Source of the DNA: Trichomonas tenax
Taxonomy: Eukaryota; Parabasalia; Trichomonadida; Trichomonadidae
Assembly (NCBI GenBank): GCA_023091735.1
Contig: JALKBU010000253.1
Coordinates: 1 to 55,365 of the forward strand
DNA: 55,365 bases
Reading direction: 5' to 3'
This document shows positions 37,766 through 47,559 of this stretch, piece by piece. Positions within the stretch are counted from its first letter, which is position 1. Each line of letters begins with the position of its first letter. A program made the position numbers and the translations under genes. The notes beneath the pieces are model-generated. The model was given only the letters and a program-made list of their open reading frames with translations, searched no databases and had not been told where the DNA came from.

Positions 37766-39097
37766 TTATTGATCGAGTTCCTTGACGAATTTTTCGTTGA
37801 TATCCTTGAACAGATCATCTAAGTCCTTCCAATTGCATCCACGTGCGCACTTCATGTGATTTTCACTCGCTCTGTGTGCCGCAGCATCTGTAAATCTTGT
37901 TTTGCAAATCTCGCAATAATTTATAGCGATTGCTTCATTTTCGACAGCATTTGGTTGTGCCTCTTGTTTCTTCTTTTGTTTCAGGAGATATTCTTCTGTG
38001 TTTATCGGTGGTGTTTCGAAAGGAGAAATATTGAGACCCGGAAAACTCATCCAATGAATCTTTGGAGGTTCTTTCGATCCAAACTCTGTGTAAAGAGGTC
38101 TGAAAGAGTTTCCCATTGCCGCAGCAACACAGCAGTTAGTCATTGGCTTCTGCTGTTGCTGTTCCTTCTCTTGTTTCTGTGATAAAACGTTTCGAATGAA
38201 ATCATCAGTCATCTGATTGCGTCCTGGATTTTTCTTGAGAGTGGCATTGGAATATAAACCACCGACTCTTCTGATGCCTTGGAGAGTGTTTGGAGTGTGC
38301 ATTTCTTGTATAGTCATCGGCGGAGGCAATAATCCTGGTTGTTTGACTCTTTTGTGTTCAGATGAATGTGATTTTGGCGCTGATGACTTTATTTTCGGTC
38401 TTATTTGGACTGCATCGAGGTTTAAATCTGATGTCGATGTTAAATGTCCTTCATTGAATCTTATTTCTTCTTGAATTTCTTCTTCCTCGTAATATTGGTA
38501 TTCCACTGGTTGCGGCTCCAAATCGAATACTTCCGATGTAAAATGAGAATGCGTTATCGCTGGTTTTGGAACAAATCGAATTTCGATTGGTTGATTTTGA
38601 ATGTAAATCTCTGTCTGATTTTCAAAAGAATTTGTTGAAATCCTCTTTTCGCGCATAATTTCGATGGATTCGTGGTTTTGTATCGAATATTGAATATTTT
38701 GATTTTGTTTGCTTGCAAATTTGAATATATCAAAGTCATAACTATCACTGCTTTCGTCTTCTGATGATTCTTCTATATCAATTGGAGTGTTTTGTTCATT
38801 AAAAGAGGGAGAAAAAGGAATTGTAGGAACATTTGAAGGTCTTTCATATGATTTATTATACGCATGATAATATGGCTCATATGGAGGCTTCAAAACGAAA
38901 GGTTCTTCCGGAATTTCATCAATATTTGGAGAATGAATTATCATATTATCGTATTTTTGTGAAAAATCTTTGATGTCCTGCATCGCGTGGCTGTAGTCGT
39001 TCACAAACATTAAAAGAGGATCACCTTTCATTAGTGGCTCATTCTGTGATGAGCGCATCAAGAATAAAAAGTGGCATTTTTCAATATTTTTTAACAT
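37766..39097 (-). CDS. DBF4: DBF4-like protein (putative Cdc7 kinase regulatory subunit)
   Basis: The 443-residue protein ends with two parts of the DBF4 signature. RPLYTEF near residue 337, then FPGLNISPFETP, follow the pattern of motif M. A zinc finger comes next with C395, C398, H408 and H414, exactly C-x2-C-x9-H-x5-H as in DBF4, then W and D-rich sequence (WKDLDDLFKDI) as in the family. The rest is disordered and rich in S, E, Q and N. No BRCT domain (motif N) is recognised at the amino end. DBF4 activates the Cdc7 kinase for origin firing. The start is uncertain (39097 or 39058). No clear promoter element was found. Confidence 0.7.
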   Translation of the reverse strand: MLKNIEKCHFLFLMRSSQNEPLMKGDPLLMFVNDYSHAMQDIKDFSQKYDNMIIHSPNIDEIPEEPFVLKPPYEPYYHAYNKSYERPSNVPTIPFSPSFNEQNTPIDIEESSEDESSDSYDFDIFKFASKQNQNIQYSIQNHESIEIMREKRISTNSFENQTEIYIQNQPIEIRFVPKPAITHSHFTSEVFDLEPQPVEYQYYEEEEIQEEIRFNEGHLTSTSDLNLDAVQIRPKIKSSAPKSHSSEHKRVKQPGLLPPPMTIQEMHTPNTLQGIRRVGGLYSNATLKKNPGRNQMTDDFIRNVLSQKQEKEQQQQKPMTNCCVAAAMGNSFRPLYTEFGSKEPPKIHWMSFPGLNISPFETPPINTEEYLLKQKKKQEAQPNAVENEAIAINYCEICKTRFTDAAAHRASENHMKCARGCNWKDLDDLFKDINEKFVKELDQ

Positions 39098-40791
39098 TCT
39101 TCTTCTTTAGTTTTGACTCAAACGATTTTTCCTTTACAAATTGTTTCTTCTTTAACTTTGTAATCATCTCAATCAGTTAATGCATCATGAAAGAAAAATT
39201 TATAAATTAAAATCTAATTATTCAAGCAAGCAGCATTCAAAGCAAAACAAAAATTTAAGCACTGAATACTCCAAATAATTGCTACTCTCTAAAAAAGCAA
39301 AAATTGTTTTTCAAAATCTATAATCTTACTCACAATAAGCATTCAAAGTATAGCAAAAACTTTATTGCTGAATATTCGAATCAATGACTTTACTCTCTAA
39401 AAGATCCATTATTCCATCAAAATTTTTAATTGTTGGATATATTCTTATCAATTATTCTTATTTAAAAAACATACGCAGATTAATGTTTCCCAAAAGAGCC
39501 AAAATGCGAATTTTTTCCCAAGACACAATAAATCTCTTGGAAGTTTTGGAGGTAAGTTATTTGAGGGGGAGAACTTTTTTTGGTGTAAATTTTGATTTTT
39601 CATGATTTAACTTTTTTCAATGGAAAAATAGCATTAAAATTAATGCATTATGATATAAAATGAATTGTTTATAAATTTTCATCTCTGTTTTTCATTATTC
39701 TCTAACTCAACATGGTAATTTGAAATTCTGCCTCGTATTTCTAGCTATTCTTTTAATTTCTAGGAAATTAGAATTAGCTATCCTAGCGTATTGTGTTTAC
39801 CTTAAAAATAGTCGAATCTATACCTCCAAAATAACCCCCAAACTGAATTGGAACTTCCGGAATGCTCTCAATTAATCTCAATTTTAGTGCCACTGGCATT
39901 GGAAGTCATTTTGGAGGTAGTTTTGGAGCTTCATGATTACATCGCCAAAAAGCAGACGCACACATACACAGCTGAAATAGAGCAGAAACTTTGATATTGA
40001 CATCAAATTCTTTATTGTCAATAAACTTCCAAACAGTATTTTCTTTCGAAAGACACACAATCGACTAAAGAGCTAAAGTGTATTTCATATATGAAAGAAA
40101 ATTTGTTATAAATAACATATTTGATTTTTTTATTGATTAAAGGAACAAAATCAGGAAGTAATATAGGAGCTGTTGGCTATTAGTTTATGTAGCCTAAGTA
40201 ATGAACAAATAAATCAGACTCTAAATAATCATTGGAATTTCATAAGTCTGAAGCAAAAATTCGGCGTAAGTAGCTACCGTGTTAGGCGTGAAAGTTGCTA
40301 GCAGTATTGCTATTAATATTAAAATATAAGTGATTCAAAAATCGATCGATGAGCAATTTCCAAGTAAAATTCAGTATGGGGTCATATCATCGCCTCCAGT
40401 ATATGGATTCGCTATAAGAGGAATCAAAAGTTACTTGTTATAAAAAAGAATGAAAGCGATGGACATAAGTTTTTTAATCGTTGTGACAAAGGTTTTTAAT
40501 CGCTCCTATCAAAATTGGAATTTCGAAAATCACTACGAGTGTAAGCGATATAGCGATGGTGCTGTGGATAGTGATACCACAACATTCCAGGCAGATAATT
40601 TAATGCATTTTAAAAAGTTAGGTTTTACGTCCTGCTCTCGCTGCAAAGGTCGCTAATAGGGTTTCTGAGAGGACTGTGCCACCAAGGAAGCTTGTAAAAC
40701 CTATATTTTGAATGTTCTACATTTTTATATGAGATCAATCAGTCTTGTTTTATTATACATTTAGCTATATTTTAAATCATAAAATCTCCCC

Positions 40792-40864
40792 CACTGAATA
40801 CAAATGGTGCACTAGAGCTGGATCAATGTAATCACTAGTCATAGTGCACCATTTGCATTCGGTG
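40792..40864. repeat. hairpin with 23-bp arms
   Basis: Arms 40792-40814 and 40842-40864 match at 21 of 23 positions. Both mismatches are transitions. The loop is 27 bp. Confidence 0.85.
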
Positions 40865-40921
40865 AAATATAAAGATTTAGTGAAATTTGATTATTGATTT
40901 TCATCATATTGTTATATCCCC

Positions 40922-40980
40922 ATATTCTCAGCGATGGTATCACTCACACATGTGATAGGTGACGTTGTCACTGAGAATAT
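40922..40980. repeat. imperfect hairpin around CACATGTG
   Basis: The ends ATATTCTCAG and CTGAGAATAT pair perfectly over 10 bp. The next 13 positions pair at about half, and the centre holds CACATGTG. The mismatches counted in the arms are transitions. Confidence 0.7.
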
Positions 40981-41569
40981 TGGAATAGAACAACTACTAC
41001 TATGTTTTTTCGAATTGGGTTCAAAAATAGTAAATAACATTGATTATAATATGGTAATGATTGAAGCGAGGCCTGCAAAATGATGGGAATGTTAAAAACC
41101 CTTTCAAATCATAAACAAATTCGAGATATTTTCAAAATTTATTATTTTAGTCTTCTTCTCCATACAAATGTCACCGCTGGCATGATTTAGTGACATGTAT
41201 ACCAAAAAATATGATAAAAACAACAAGTTTTGTTGGTGATTCATGTTTCTCCAACAACTGTATGCCAATAGCACATTAAGGCTTGAGAAATCTAATAAAA
41301 AGACCACATATACCATTAGCACACAGTGATGAATGAATTTTTATCAGATAATTCACATTGATTTATATAATATTGTGTTTGAGTCCTTCTTCTCGTGAAT
41401 GAAGCCACTGTATACATGTGAAATGACTGAAGAACCGATAAGGAGGACCCAAACACAACAATTGGACGAGTTTTGATTTTTCATCCCACCAGATGTCGGT
41501 TGCACAATGAAACTTAAATAGTGTGATAGCAAGTTGCACTGCATTATTACAACAAAGTATTGGCGGGAA

Positions 41570-42148
41570 TTAATTTCGATAATCTGGGTCAATTTTGAAA
41601 TGCTGTTCTATGCACTCCAAATTGATTCTGAAGCCAATAGAAATGTCTATCATTGACTTCTGAATCGATTTGGAGTGCATAGAACAACATTTTCGCTGTT
41701 TTTCACGTTTTCGCCCTACCAAATATGGAACATATTTGAGACTTTGAGGTTGCGATAAAAGTGTGCTATATAACTCAGACACACAATATTCGATGTAAGA
41801 CTGTCTTGTGAATATATTATCCAACTTTTTGTAATCAATGCATTTATGCATTGAGCCAGATTCCATATCAGCCACTGGTCATTGCAGCATAAGTTGTTTG
41901 TCATAATATTGATGCTTTAATGCCGAAAAGGCTGCTTCTCCAAATTTGGCGAAACAAAAGACGATAAAAAATTTGGATTGTCCACTAGTTCTTGCATCAG
42001 CAAAATAAAAAATAAGATTTTCTGGATTTTCAATATTGGCAACATGAAAGAAAATCAAATCTGAAGGATTTTGTTTGGTGTACTCTTGAATGATGTTAGT
42101 AGTATTAACATAATGATTGTTACTATGTTGTGGAGCTTGAACAATTTT
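41570..42148 (-). pseudogene. broken coding remnant, unidentified
   Basis: One minus-strand frame stays open from 42148 to a TGA at about 41889, then goes on to 41570. The first piece contains NPSDLIFFHVANIENPENLI and FADARTSGQSKFFIVFCF; the second KYVPYLVGRKREKQRKCC. An upstream TAA at 42149-42151 is in the same frame. Amino-acid composition looks protein-like but no family is recognised. The 3' end runs into the hairpin at 41598-41692. Confidence 0.4.
41598..41692. repeat. hairpin with 41-bp arms
   Basis: Arms 41598-41638 and 41652-41692 match at 37 of 41 positions with only 13 bp between them. It is the longest hairpin in the window. Confidence 0.9.
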
Positions 42149-42588
42149 TTACAAAGAATTTAGATAATTGCTTAATGAACGTTGATTGTACAATTAAAAT
42201 GAGAACTGATTTTGCTTTGGTATATGTAATTCTTGACATGTGATACGAATCGCGTCCGCTGTTGTGCCGCCTGTAAGAAAATAATGTTAGATATACTCAC
42301 GAAAGAACGTACTGGTTGGTGTGTATATCATATTCTTTGTAAGTCCTTCTGGATGATTATGAATAAATTTAACTTTTAAAATTCATCAGACACGAGATCC
42401 AATAGCCTTGGTTTGGAGAAGAAATTCAGGACAGTGTGTAGTTTCCTCTTTCTGCTTTATGTTTATTTTAATCATTAAATTGACAAAAAAGATAAGAGAG
42501 AAAAGGAGCGGGAAAAAGAGGAAGAGAAGAAGGGAGAACATCTTTAATATTCCGCTGTATTAGTTTATTAGTGTGCATATCAAAGGCA

Positions 42589-42647
42589 ATGATAGTGCCG
42601 CGGCCGCGCAGTCAGGCGCAGCGGCGCTATCATCGCCGGAGGCCCGA
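42589..42647. other. isolated GC-rich hairpin
   Basis: About 50 bases from 42597 are roughly 80% GC in a region that is otherwise AT-rich. Arms 42589-42604 (ATGATAGTGCCGCGGC) and 42618-42633 pair at 14 of 16 positions with a 13-base loop. It contains GCGGCCGC. The end of the BspA-like frame falls inside it. Confidence 0.8.
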
Positions 42648-43505
42648 TATTTTTAACTTCCAAAATTGACCATTTTTCACCAAAATAGAAACATTACTCA
42701 GATTGTTTAATTTTATGCAACGACTCCGAAGCAGACACAAAATATTAATAAAGAAGTGATGAAGTTCAAAGGACTTTTTCGGAACATGTGTTTTTGGTTG
42801 ACATTTCGTAAAACATATTTCAGGAACTGCATTCCTATATTTGATATCCGAAGGTTTTTTAATAAAGCTGCACGGCAGAAATGTTTCAAAGAAAGATTCA
42901 GATCCAACAACACTTAGAGAATCAATAATATTGAAATACGACTGTTATGAACAAAATTTGAACGCGCTAGAATCAATTGTTGATAAAGTTGCTGGGAATT
43001 GAAGAGTTGCTATACTTTTACACGAAAAGAACGCACTTCCACCAATCCGTTGAAGGTTTGGTGGGAACTTTATGAATGAAATCTTGCTGCAATTATAAAA
43101 CGCTTGGAATTGAATATAAATTAATGAAGGTGAATTAAATATCAATTTCTTAACGCTCTTACATTGATAAAAACACTGTGTTGTAATGTTTTGAATATTA
43201 TTGAATATCAATGTTCCTGAAATATTGGAGCATCCTGAGAACGCCATGACATCGATAGATAAAACGTCATCAGTTTGAATTGACTTTAGATTTGTGCAGT
43301 CCTTAAATGTGGGTTTTCCGATTGAAGCCATGCTTCCGAAAATCACTGGGCCTTCGAGGCTTGAACATTTATTAAAAGCATTATCTTGAATAGTAGTTGC
43401 ACTGTTCAAATTGATGAAACAATTTAAACTGATGCAGTCATAATTGATCAACAGTCCTTCATTTTTGAATTGTAAACGATTACCATAGTTATATTTTAAC
43501 AACAT
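42630..43505 (-). pseudogene. BspA-like leucine-rich repeat protein with an in-frame stop
   Basis: The frame from 43505 reads BspA/LRR_5-type repeats of about 23 residues: PTFKDCTNLKSIQTDDVLSI, MAFSGCSNISGTLIFNNI, AFYNCSKISFIKFPPNLQRI. It is interrupted by a TAA at 42945-42947, directly after SSAFKFCS. The same frame continues past it with NIIDSLSVVGSESFF, which fits the next repeat, and ends at a TGA at 42630-42632 inside the GC-rich hairpin. BspA-like proteins are surface or secreted adhesins common in trichomonads. No signal peptide or transmembrane segment remains in what can be read, so this is a truncated or recently disabled copy. Confidence 0.75.
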
Positions 43506-44091
43506 AAAAAGTTATCATTCAATTTCGTAAACTTTTGCTATCGTTCGAGCTCTAATTTTATGATAAAACGCTATATAATACAGTGTAAAACACATACGAT
43601 AAACTGTGGCTTTACAATTTTGAATGTGAAACCAAAAAATTGAAGTTTAAATTAAAATCGATTTTTACGGGTTTTCTGAGCGATTAGAACTCTAACCAGT
43701 GTAATTACTGTTATCTGTAATAGTAGTATTATATCCTTTTGATATAAATTCGGCAATTAATGCAAATTATTTTTGAATTTCAAAATAACTATCAAAAATT
43801 ACAGGCAAACTGTTTACAGTCACCTTATTTAGAAGAATATATGTCAATGGTGTCATCAACAAAAGATCATTTCTAAAATATATTTTTTGGAAATAATAAA
43901 TTAAGGAATTGCTACTAACACTTATGATTTCGATTTTTCATAGTATCCTGAATTTATATTTAGTGACACTATGTTAAATATCAAAAAAAATAATTGAATA
44001 TTAGTTGTATTCAAAACAAAAAAAAGGAGATTGAAGACAGTAAACACATATTTATTAATATACTCATAGCAGTTAATGTATACACTAACTC
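43506..44091. other. AT-rich intergenic region
   Basis: About 590 bp between the BspA-like remnant and the Myb gene; nothing recognised. Confidence 0.6.
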
Positions 44092-44577
44092 TCAACAGTT
44101 AAAAAAGATGCTATCATCAGGAATATCGAAAATGGGCAAAGAGCATGAATCCATCAGTATAGACTCTATATCCTTGGCCTCCTCTTTCATGGCCTTCGTT
44201 TTGACCGGATTCTCAAATTGACTGAAAAATTTATTTTGTGATTTTCTGACAAGGTTAAAGTAGCGGTTTCTAATAGAGTTGGCAGTCCTTCCAGGCATCA
44301 TTAACGATATTCGCTGCCACTGTGTTCCAATAATTGAGACATTGGAGAGAATCATCTGATCTTCTTCAGCACTCCAGTGATCCAGCTGTATGTTAGGCTT
44401 CAGATAGTTATTGTATCTATCTCTGCACTGTCTGGGTGTTCTTCCATTCATATCGATGGCAATTGCTCTCCAATCGAGGTATTTGCCGCATGTTTCCACG
44501 AGTCTCTTAAGCTTCGCGTCTTCCTCGACTGTGAATGCGTACCTTTTTGTCTGTTTGGAGTGATTATCTTTATCCAT
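44092..44577 (-). CDS. Myb-like DNA-binding protein (two repeats)
   Basis: From the ATG at 44577 it is 161 residues. Two Myb/SANT repeats lie at about 14-62 (FTVEEDAKLKRLVETCGKY, then WRAIAIDMNGRTPRQCRDRYNNYL) and 65-115 (HWSAEEDQMILSNVSIIG, then WQRISLMMPGRTANSIRNRY). The second repeat ends with R-N-R-Y, typical of trichomonad Myb proteins. The carboxyl third is acidic (SILMDSCSLPIFDIPDDS). Two-repeat Myb proteins bind promoter elements in T. vaginalis. An initiator-like TCATTTTT 11 nt upstream supports this start over the ATG at 44604. It could itself be a regulator of one of the promoter motifs in this window; that is speculation. Confidence 0.92.
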   Translation of the reverse strand: MDKDNHSKQTKRYAFTVEEDAKLKRLVETCGKYLDWRAIAIDMNGRTPRQCRDRYNNYLKPNIQLDHWSAEEDQMILSNVSIIGTQWQRISLMMPGRTANSIRNRYFNLVRKSQNKFFSQFENPVKTKAMKEEAKDIESILMDSCSLPIFDIPDDSIFFNC

Positions 44578-44582
44578 TATTG

Positions 44583-44590
44583 AAAAATGA
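44583..44590 (-). promoter_or_regulatory. initiator (Inr) of the Myb gene
   Basis: On the minus strand TCATTTTT sits 11 nt (A to A) from the ATG at 44577 and overlaps the longer frame starting at 44604, so the shorter start is preferred. Confidence 0.6.
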
Positions 44591-44820
44591 ACACTTTTTA
44601 ACATTGCGGGTTAAGAATTATTCATAATGCTATAGAATGATAATAGAGATGTTTCGATAACGAATTTTGCAGCGGAGTAATTTAATTCGATTTATTTTTC
44701 TGGGCTTTGGTGCTTTTTTTTCACAGGAGAAAGAAATCCATTAATGGTGAATTCCAATGTAATATTTTTAGAATTTTTTGAAAAAAAGAACAATTGTAGT
44801 ACAACAGTAGAATTATAATA

Positions 44821-44933
44821 TTAAACTACATTTTTTAATCTAGGTACTCTACGGGCGTGTTCCTCACAATATTGAGTGAGACCCCTTGAAAAAATTGAGA
44901 GGAGTACCTAGATTTTTTAAAAAAGTAGTTTAA
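44821..44933. repeat. hairpin with about 30-bp arms
   Basis: Arms 44821-44849 and 44902-44933 pair almost fully apart from a 3-base gap and one base. The loop is about 52 bp and GC-richer than the arms' flanks. Confidence 0.85.
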
Positions 44934-45716
44934 AGAAGCTTAAAATTGAGACATAATTCCGCAAAAAACTTGAATTGCTCAAACACTTATTTTTGTGAAG
45001 ACTCTCAATATTTAACTGATTTCACTTTATTATGCACAAATTATTTGTGATCATAGTGCTTCATTTTGAGTCAGTGAATTCTTCACACAAATTTTTAATC
45101 GATAATATGAAATAATTAATAATTTGTAACAATTACAATAATTTTTCATCGTTTAAAATTTTTCACAATATTTTAAAATAAGGTATTGAAAAATTTTCAC
45201 AAAAACTTTTTTCAAAGCTTTATATACAATGATACCATAGTTCTATTCTCAATGCAATATCTTAATTTGGCCACTTGCTAATTTGGCATTTTTTGGTCCA
45301 ATGAATTCATTTTTGAACTATTAGCCGCTTTAACGAATTAAATATCGACTGTACCTTGTAATAAGCCTGAGTATCATCAAACAAACGAATAATATTTTTT
45401 GACATGAAAACCACATAAAGATCATTTAAAACGAGAATACAACAGAAGGTGCAATGAATTTTATTATCCTTTTGATTGATTTTAAATTTTTTAGCGAAAT
45501 TCTACATTTTTAACGGCATCATTTATGTGGACAGCTCTGTTAACATTTTATTAAACTCCTTTCTACCTTATGCATTAAAATCATATTCAGCAAATTTGGA
45601 ACGTCATAATAAGCAAATTTTAACCCTTTCAATATACTATATAGGTTGTTCCTATATTACACATACGTGATATGTTGTTGAATATTATGATAATTGTTTT
45701 TGAAGATTTGGCATCA

Positions 45717-45898
45717 AAAATAACCTTGTTGAAAGTCGCGATTTTTTCTCGAACTAATACTTCTAGGCATGAAGGCAAACGATTCGTAGCGGATATCGGA
45801 ATTATTTTCTGTGCTTCGTCTGTTTCAATTGTCAAACACATAGTATACCCTCTACATCACTTAGATAATTTTAATATTACTTTCAAAATATGTGTTTT
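45717..45898 (+). repeat. left arm of long inverted repeat
   Basis: About 180 bp here matches the reverse complement of 46903-47087 with roughly one base in ten changed (by eye). The minus strand of this arm reads CLTIETDEAQKIIPISATN, then LPSCLEVLVREKIATFNKVIF, a coding-like piece. Confidence 0.75.
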
Positions 45899-46483
45899 TA
45901 GCAAATTATATTGTTGAACAACTTCTTATGTCATTGGTCGATATATTTATGTACTGTTTGATAGCAATTATAGATGTAAATCGAATGAAATATTTACTCT
46001 GGAAAAAGCACCTCTCAAAATTTTCAAAATTGCAATATTTGAATATAAAGTACCATTATTGGAGGAAAGTGTTTAAAGGTTTTTCTCTGTGGATGACACT
46101 TATTAATTTTTTCGCATGAATGCTTATTAATTCAATATATATTTGGCACAAGAAGAATATTCTTGAATTTAGAACGGAATTAAGAAACTTGATAAGATTG
46201 CATCACAAAAATAATGCAACAATACGTTGATATTTGATATTTAAGTTCATAATTATATACATTGAATTGGATTTCTAAATACAATATAAACGCATCTTTT
46301 ATTTATTGCAATATTTCATATCAAGAAATAATATACTTTGCAATTGCAATTTAGAAATTATGATAAATCAATGAATAATCCATAAAAATTGAAAACGAAT
46401 TAGAAAATAAGAAAATTTTAAGATGACAATATAGGGAAAACAAATTTTTTTATATGGTTGTCAAAAAATAGCATCTTCCAAAA

Positions 46484-46570
46484 GGCGTGTTTTCAGTTAG
46501 TTTGTAGTGACTGAGCGTGTTTGGCTTTGTTTTGTAGTGACTGAGCGCGTTTTCAGTTACTTTGTAGTGA
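46484..46570 (+). repeat. short tandem repeat, three partial copies
   Basis: Units close to TTTGTAGTGACTGAGCG plus YGTTTT lie at 46501, 46531 and 46561 (30-bp step). GCGTGTTTTCAGTTA comes before the first. Confidence 0.75.
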
Positions 46571-46902
46571 AGTTGGACATAAATAATAATTATGTCACTT
46601 TTCTCCCGCTAAATAATGTTTTCGATAATTTTCCTTCTAATATATTATCATAATATTTTTACCCGAAAACAATATGTTTAACAATGTTTTTTTACAAAAT
46701 TCATTTTGAAATTGTTGATTATATTCATAAAAGAGGCATAAGTATCGATAACTCATATGCGTCTGTCTTTTGGAAGCTATTGGTGCATCTTATTCAAGAA
46801 TATTTTAAATATTTAAAATTATTGCATCATATCAATGCTATATCTGATTGAACACAATTAAATCCCTAGCCTATGTATACATATTTTAAATATTTAAGTA
46901 TC

Positions 46903-47087
46903 AAACACATATTTTGAAAGTAATAGTAAAATTATCTAAATGATGTAGAGGGTATACTAGGTGTTTGACAATTGAAACAGACGAAGCACAGAAAATAATT
47001 CCGATATCCGCTACGAATAGTTCGCCTTCTTTCCTAGAAGTATTAGTTCTAGAAAAAATCGCGACTTTCAACGAGGTTATTTTTTTT
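46903..47087 (-). repeat. right arm of long inverted repeat
   Basis: The partner of 45717-45898 in opposite orientation. Its plus strand reads CLTIETDEAQKIIPISATN then SPSFLEVLVLEKIATFNEVIF, nearly the same peptide as the other arm. The two arms enclose about 1.0 kb with no gene. Confidence 0.75.
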
Positions 47088-47559
47088 CCCTGAAGATTAT
47101 TTCGGCCAAATGATCTAACTGCTTAATTTGGTGAATATAAGCCATATTTTATCGATATAAAGAATCTAATACACTTGAAATAGCGGGGTTAAATATGGAA
47201 CTGAAATCTCCAAATGAACATGTTTTATTGATCACATTTTTTGACATCAGACTAAAGATTGGACAATAGTTACAACAGGTAGATGCATTACATTGAAGTG
47301 CTCTTTCTAAGGAGATGATTTAGTTAGGTGTATTATTTCATGTTACAGAAAAATTACATAATGAAATTCCATCTTCCTATCTATCATTATTGAGTAAAAT
47401 AAACAATGTGGAATATTGCCACTGACCACTTCATAACATTCCTTGAGTTAAAATTGAAAAATTAAGATCATTTGTTTGATTTGTCCAAAATCATAATAAT
47501 ATGTCACTTTTCATATTTTTATGGAGTTATAATATTTCATTTTAGGATCATTTTGTTAA

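Larger units (their letters stand above)
39098..42629. other. degenerate non-coding region
   Basis: About 3.5 kb of AT-rich sequence without an intact gene. It contains three long hairpins (40792-40864, 40922-40980, 41598-41692) and a broken coding remnant on the minus strand (about 41570-42148). Confidence 0.6.
44605..47533. other. degenerate region with large inverted repeat
   Basis: About 2.9 kb with no intact gene. It holds the hairpin at 44821-44933, the inverted pair 45717-45898/46903-47087, a short tandem repeat at 46484-46570, and weak short frames only. Confidence 0.6.

Noticed and set aside
40450..40656. 68-codon frame in the gene-poor region
   Set aside because: Short, no recognised domain, no promoter element, and surrounded by stops.
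44092..44604. Longer start of the Myb protein at 44604
   Set aside because: The initiator-like TCATTTTT lies inside this extension, so the transcript probably begins after the first ATG.
39098..47533. Intact DNA transposon or Maverick element
   Set aside because: No transposase, integrase or polymerase motifs were found on either strand; only hairpins, an inverted pair and unidentified remnants.
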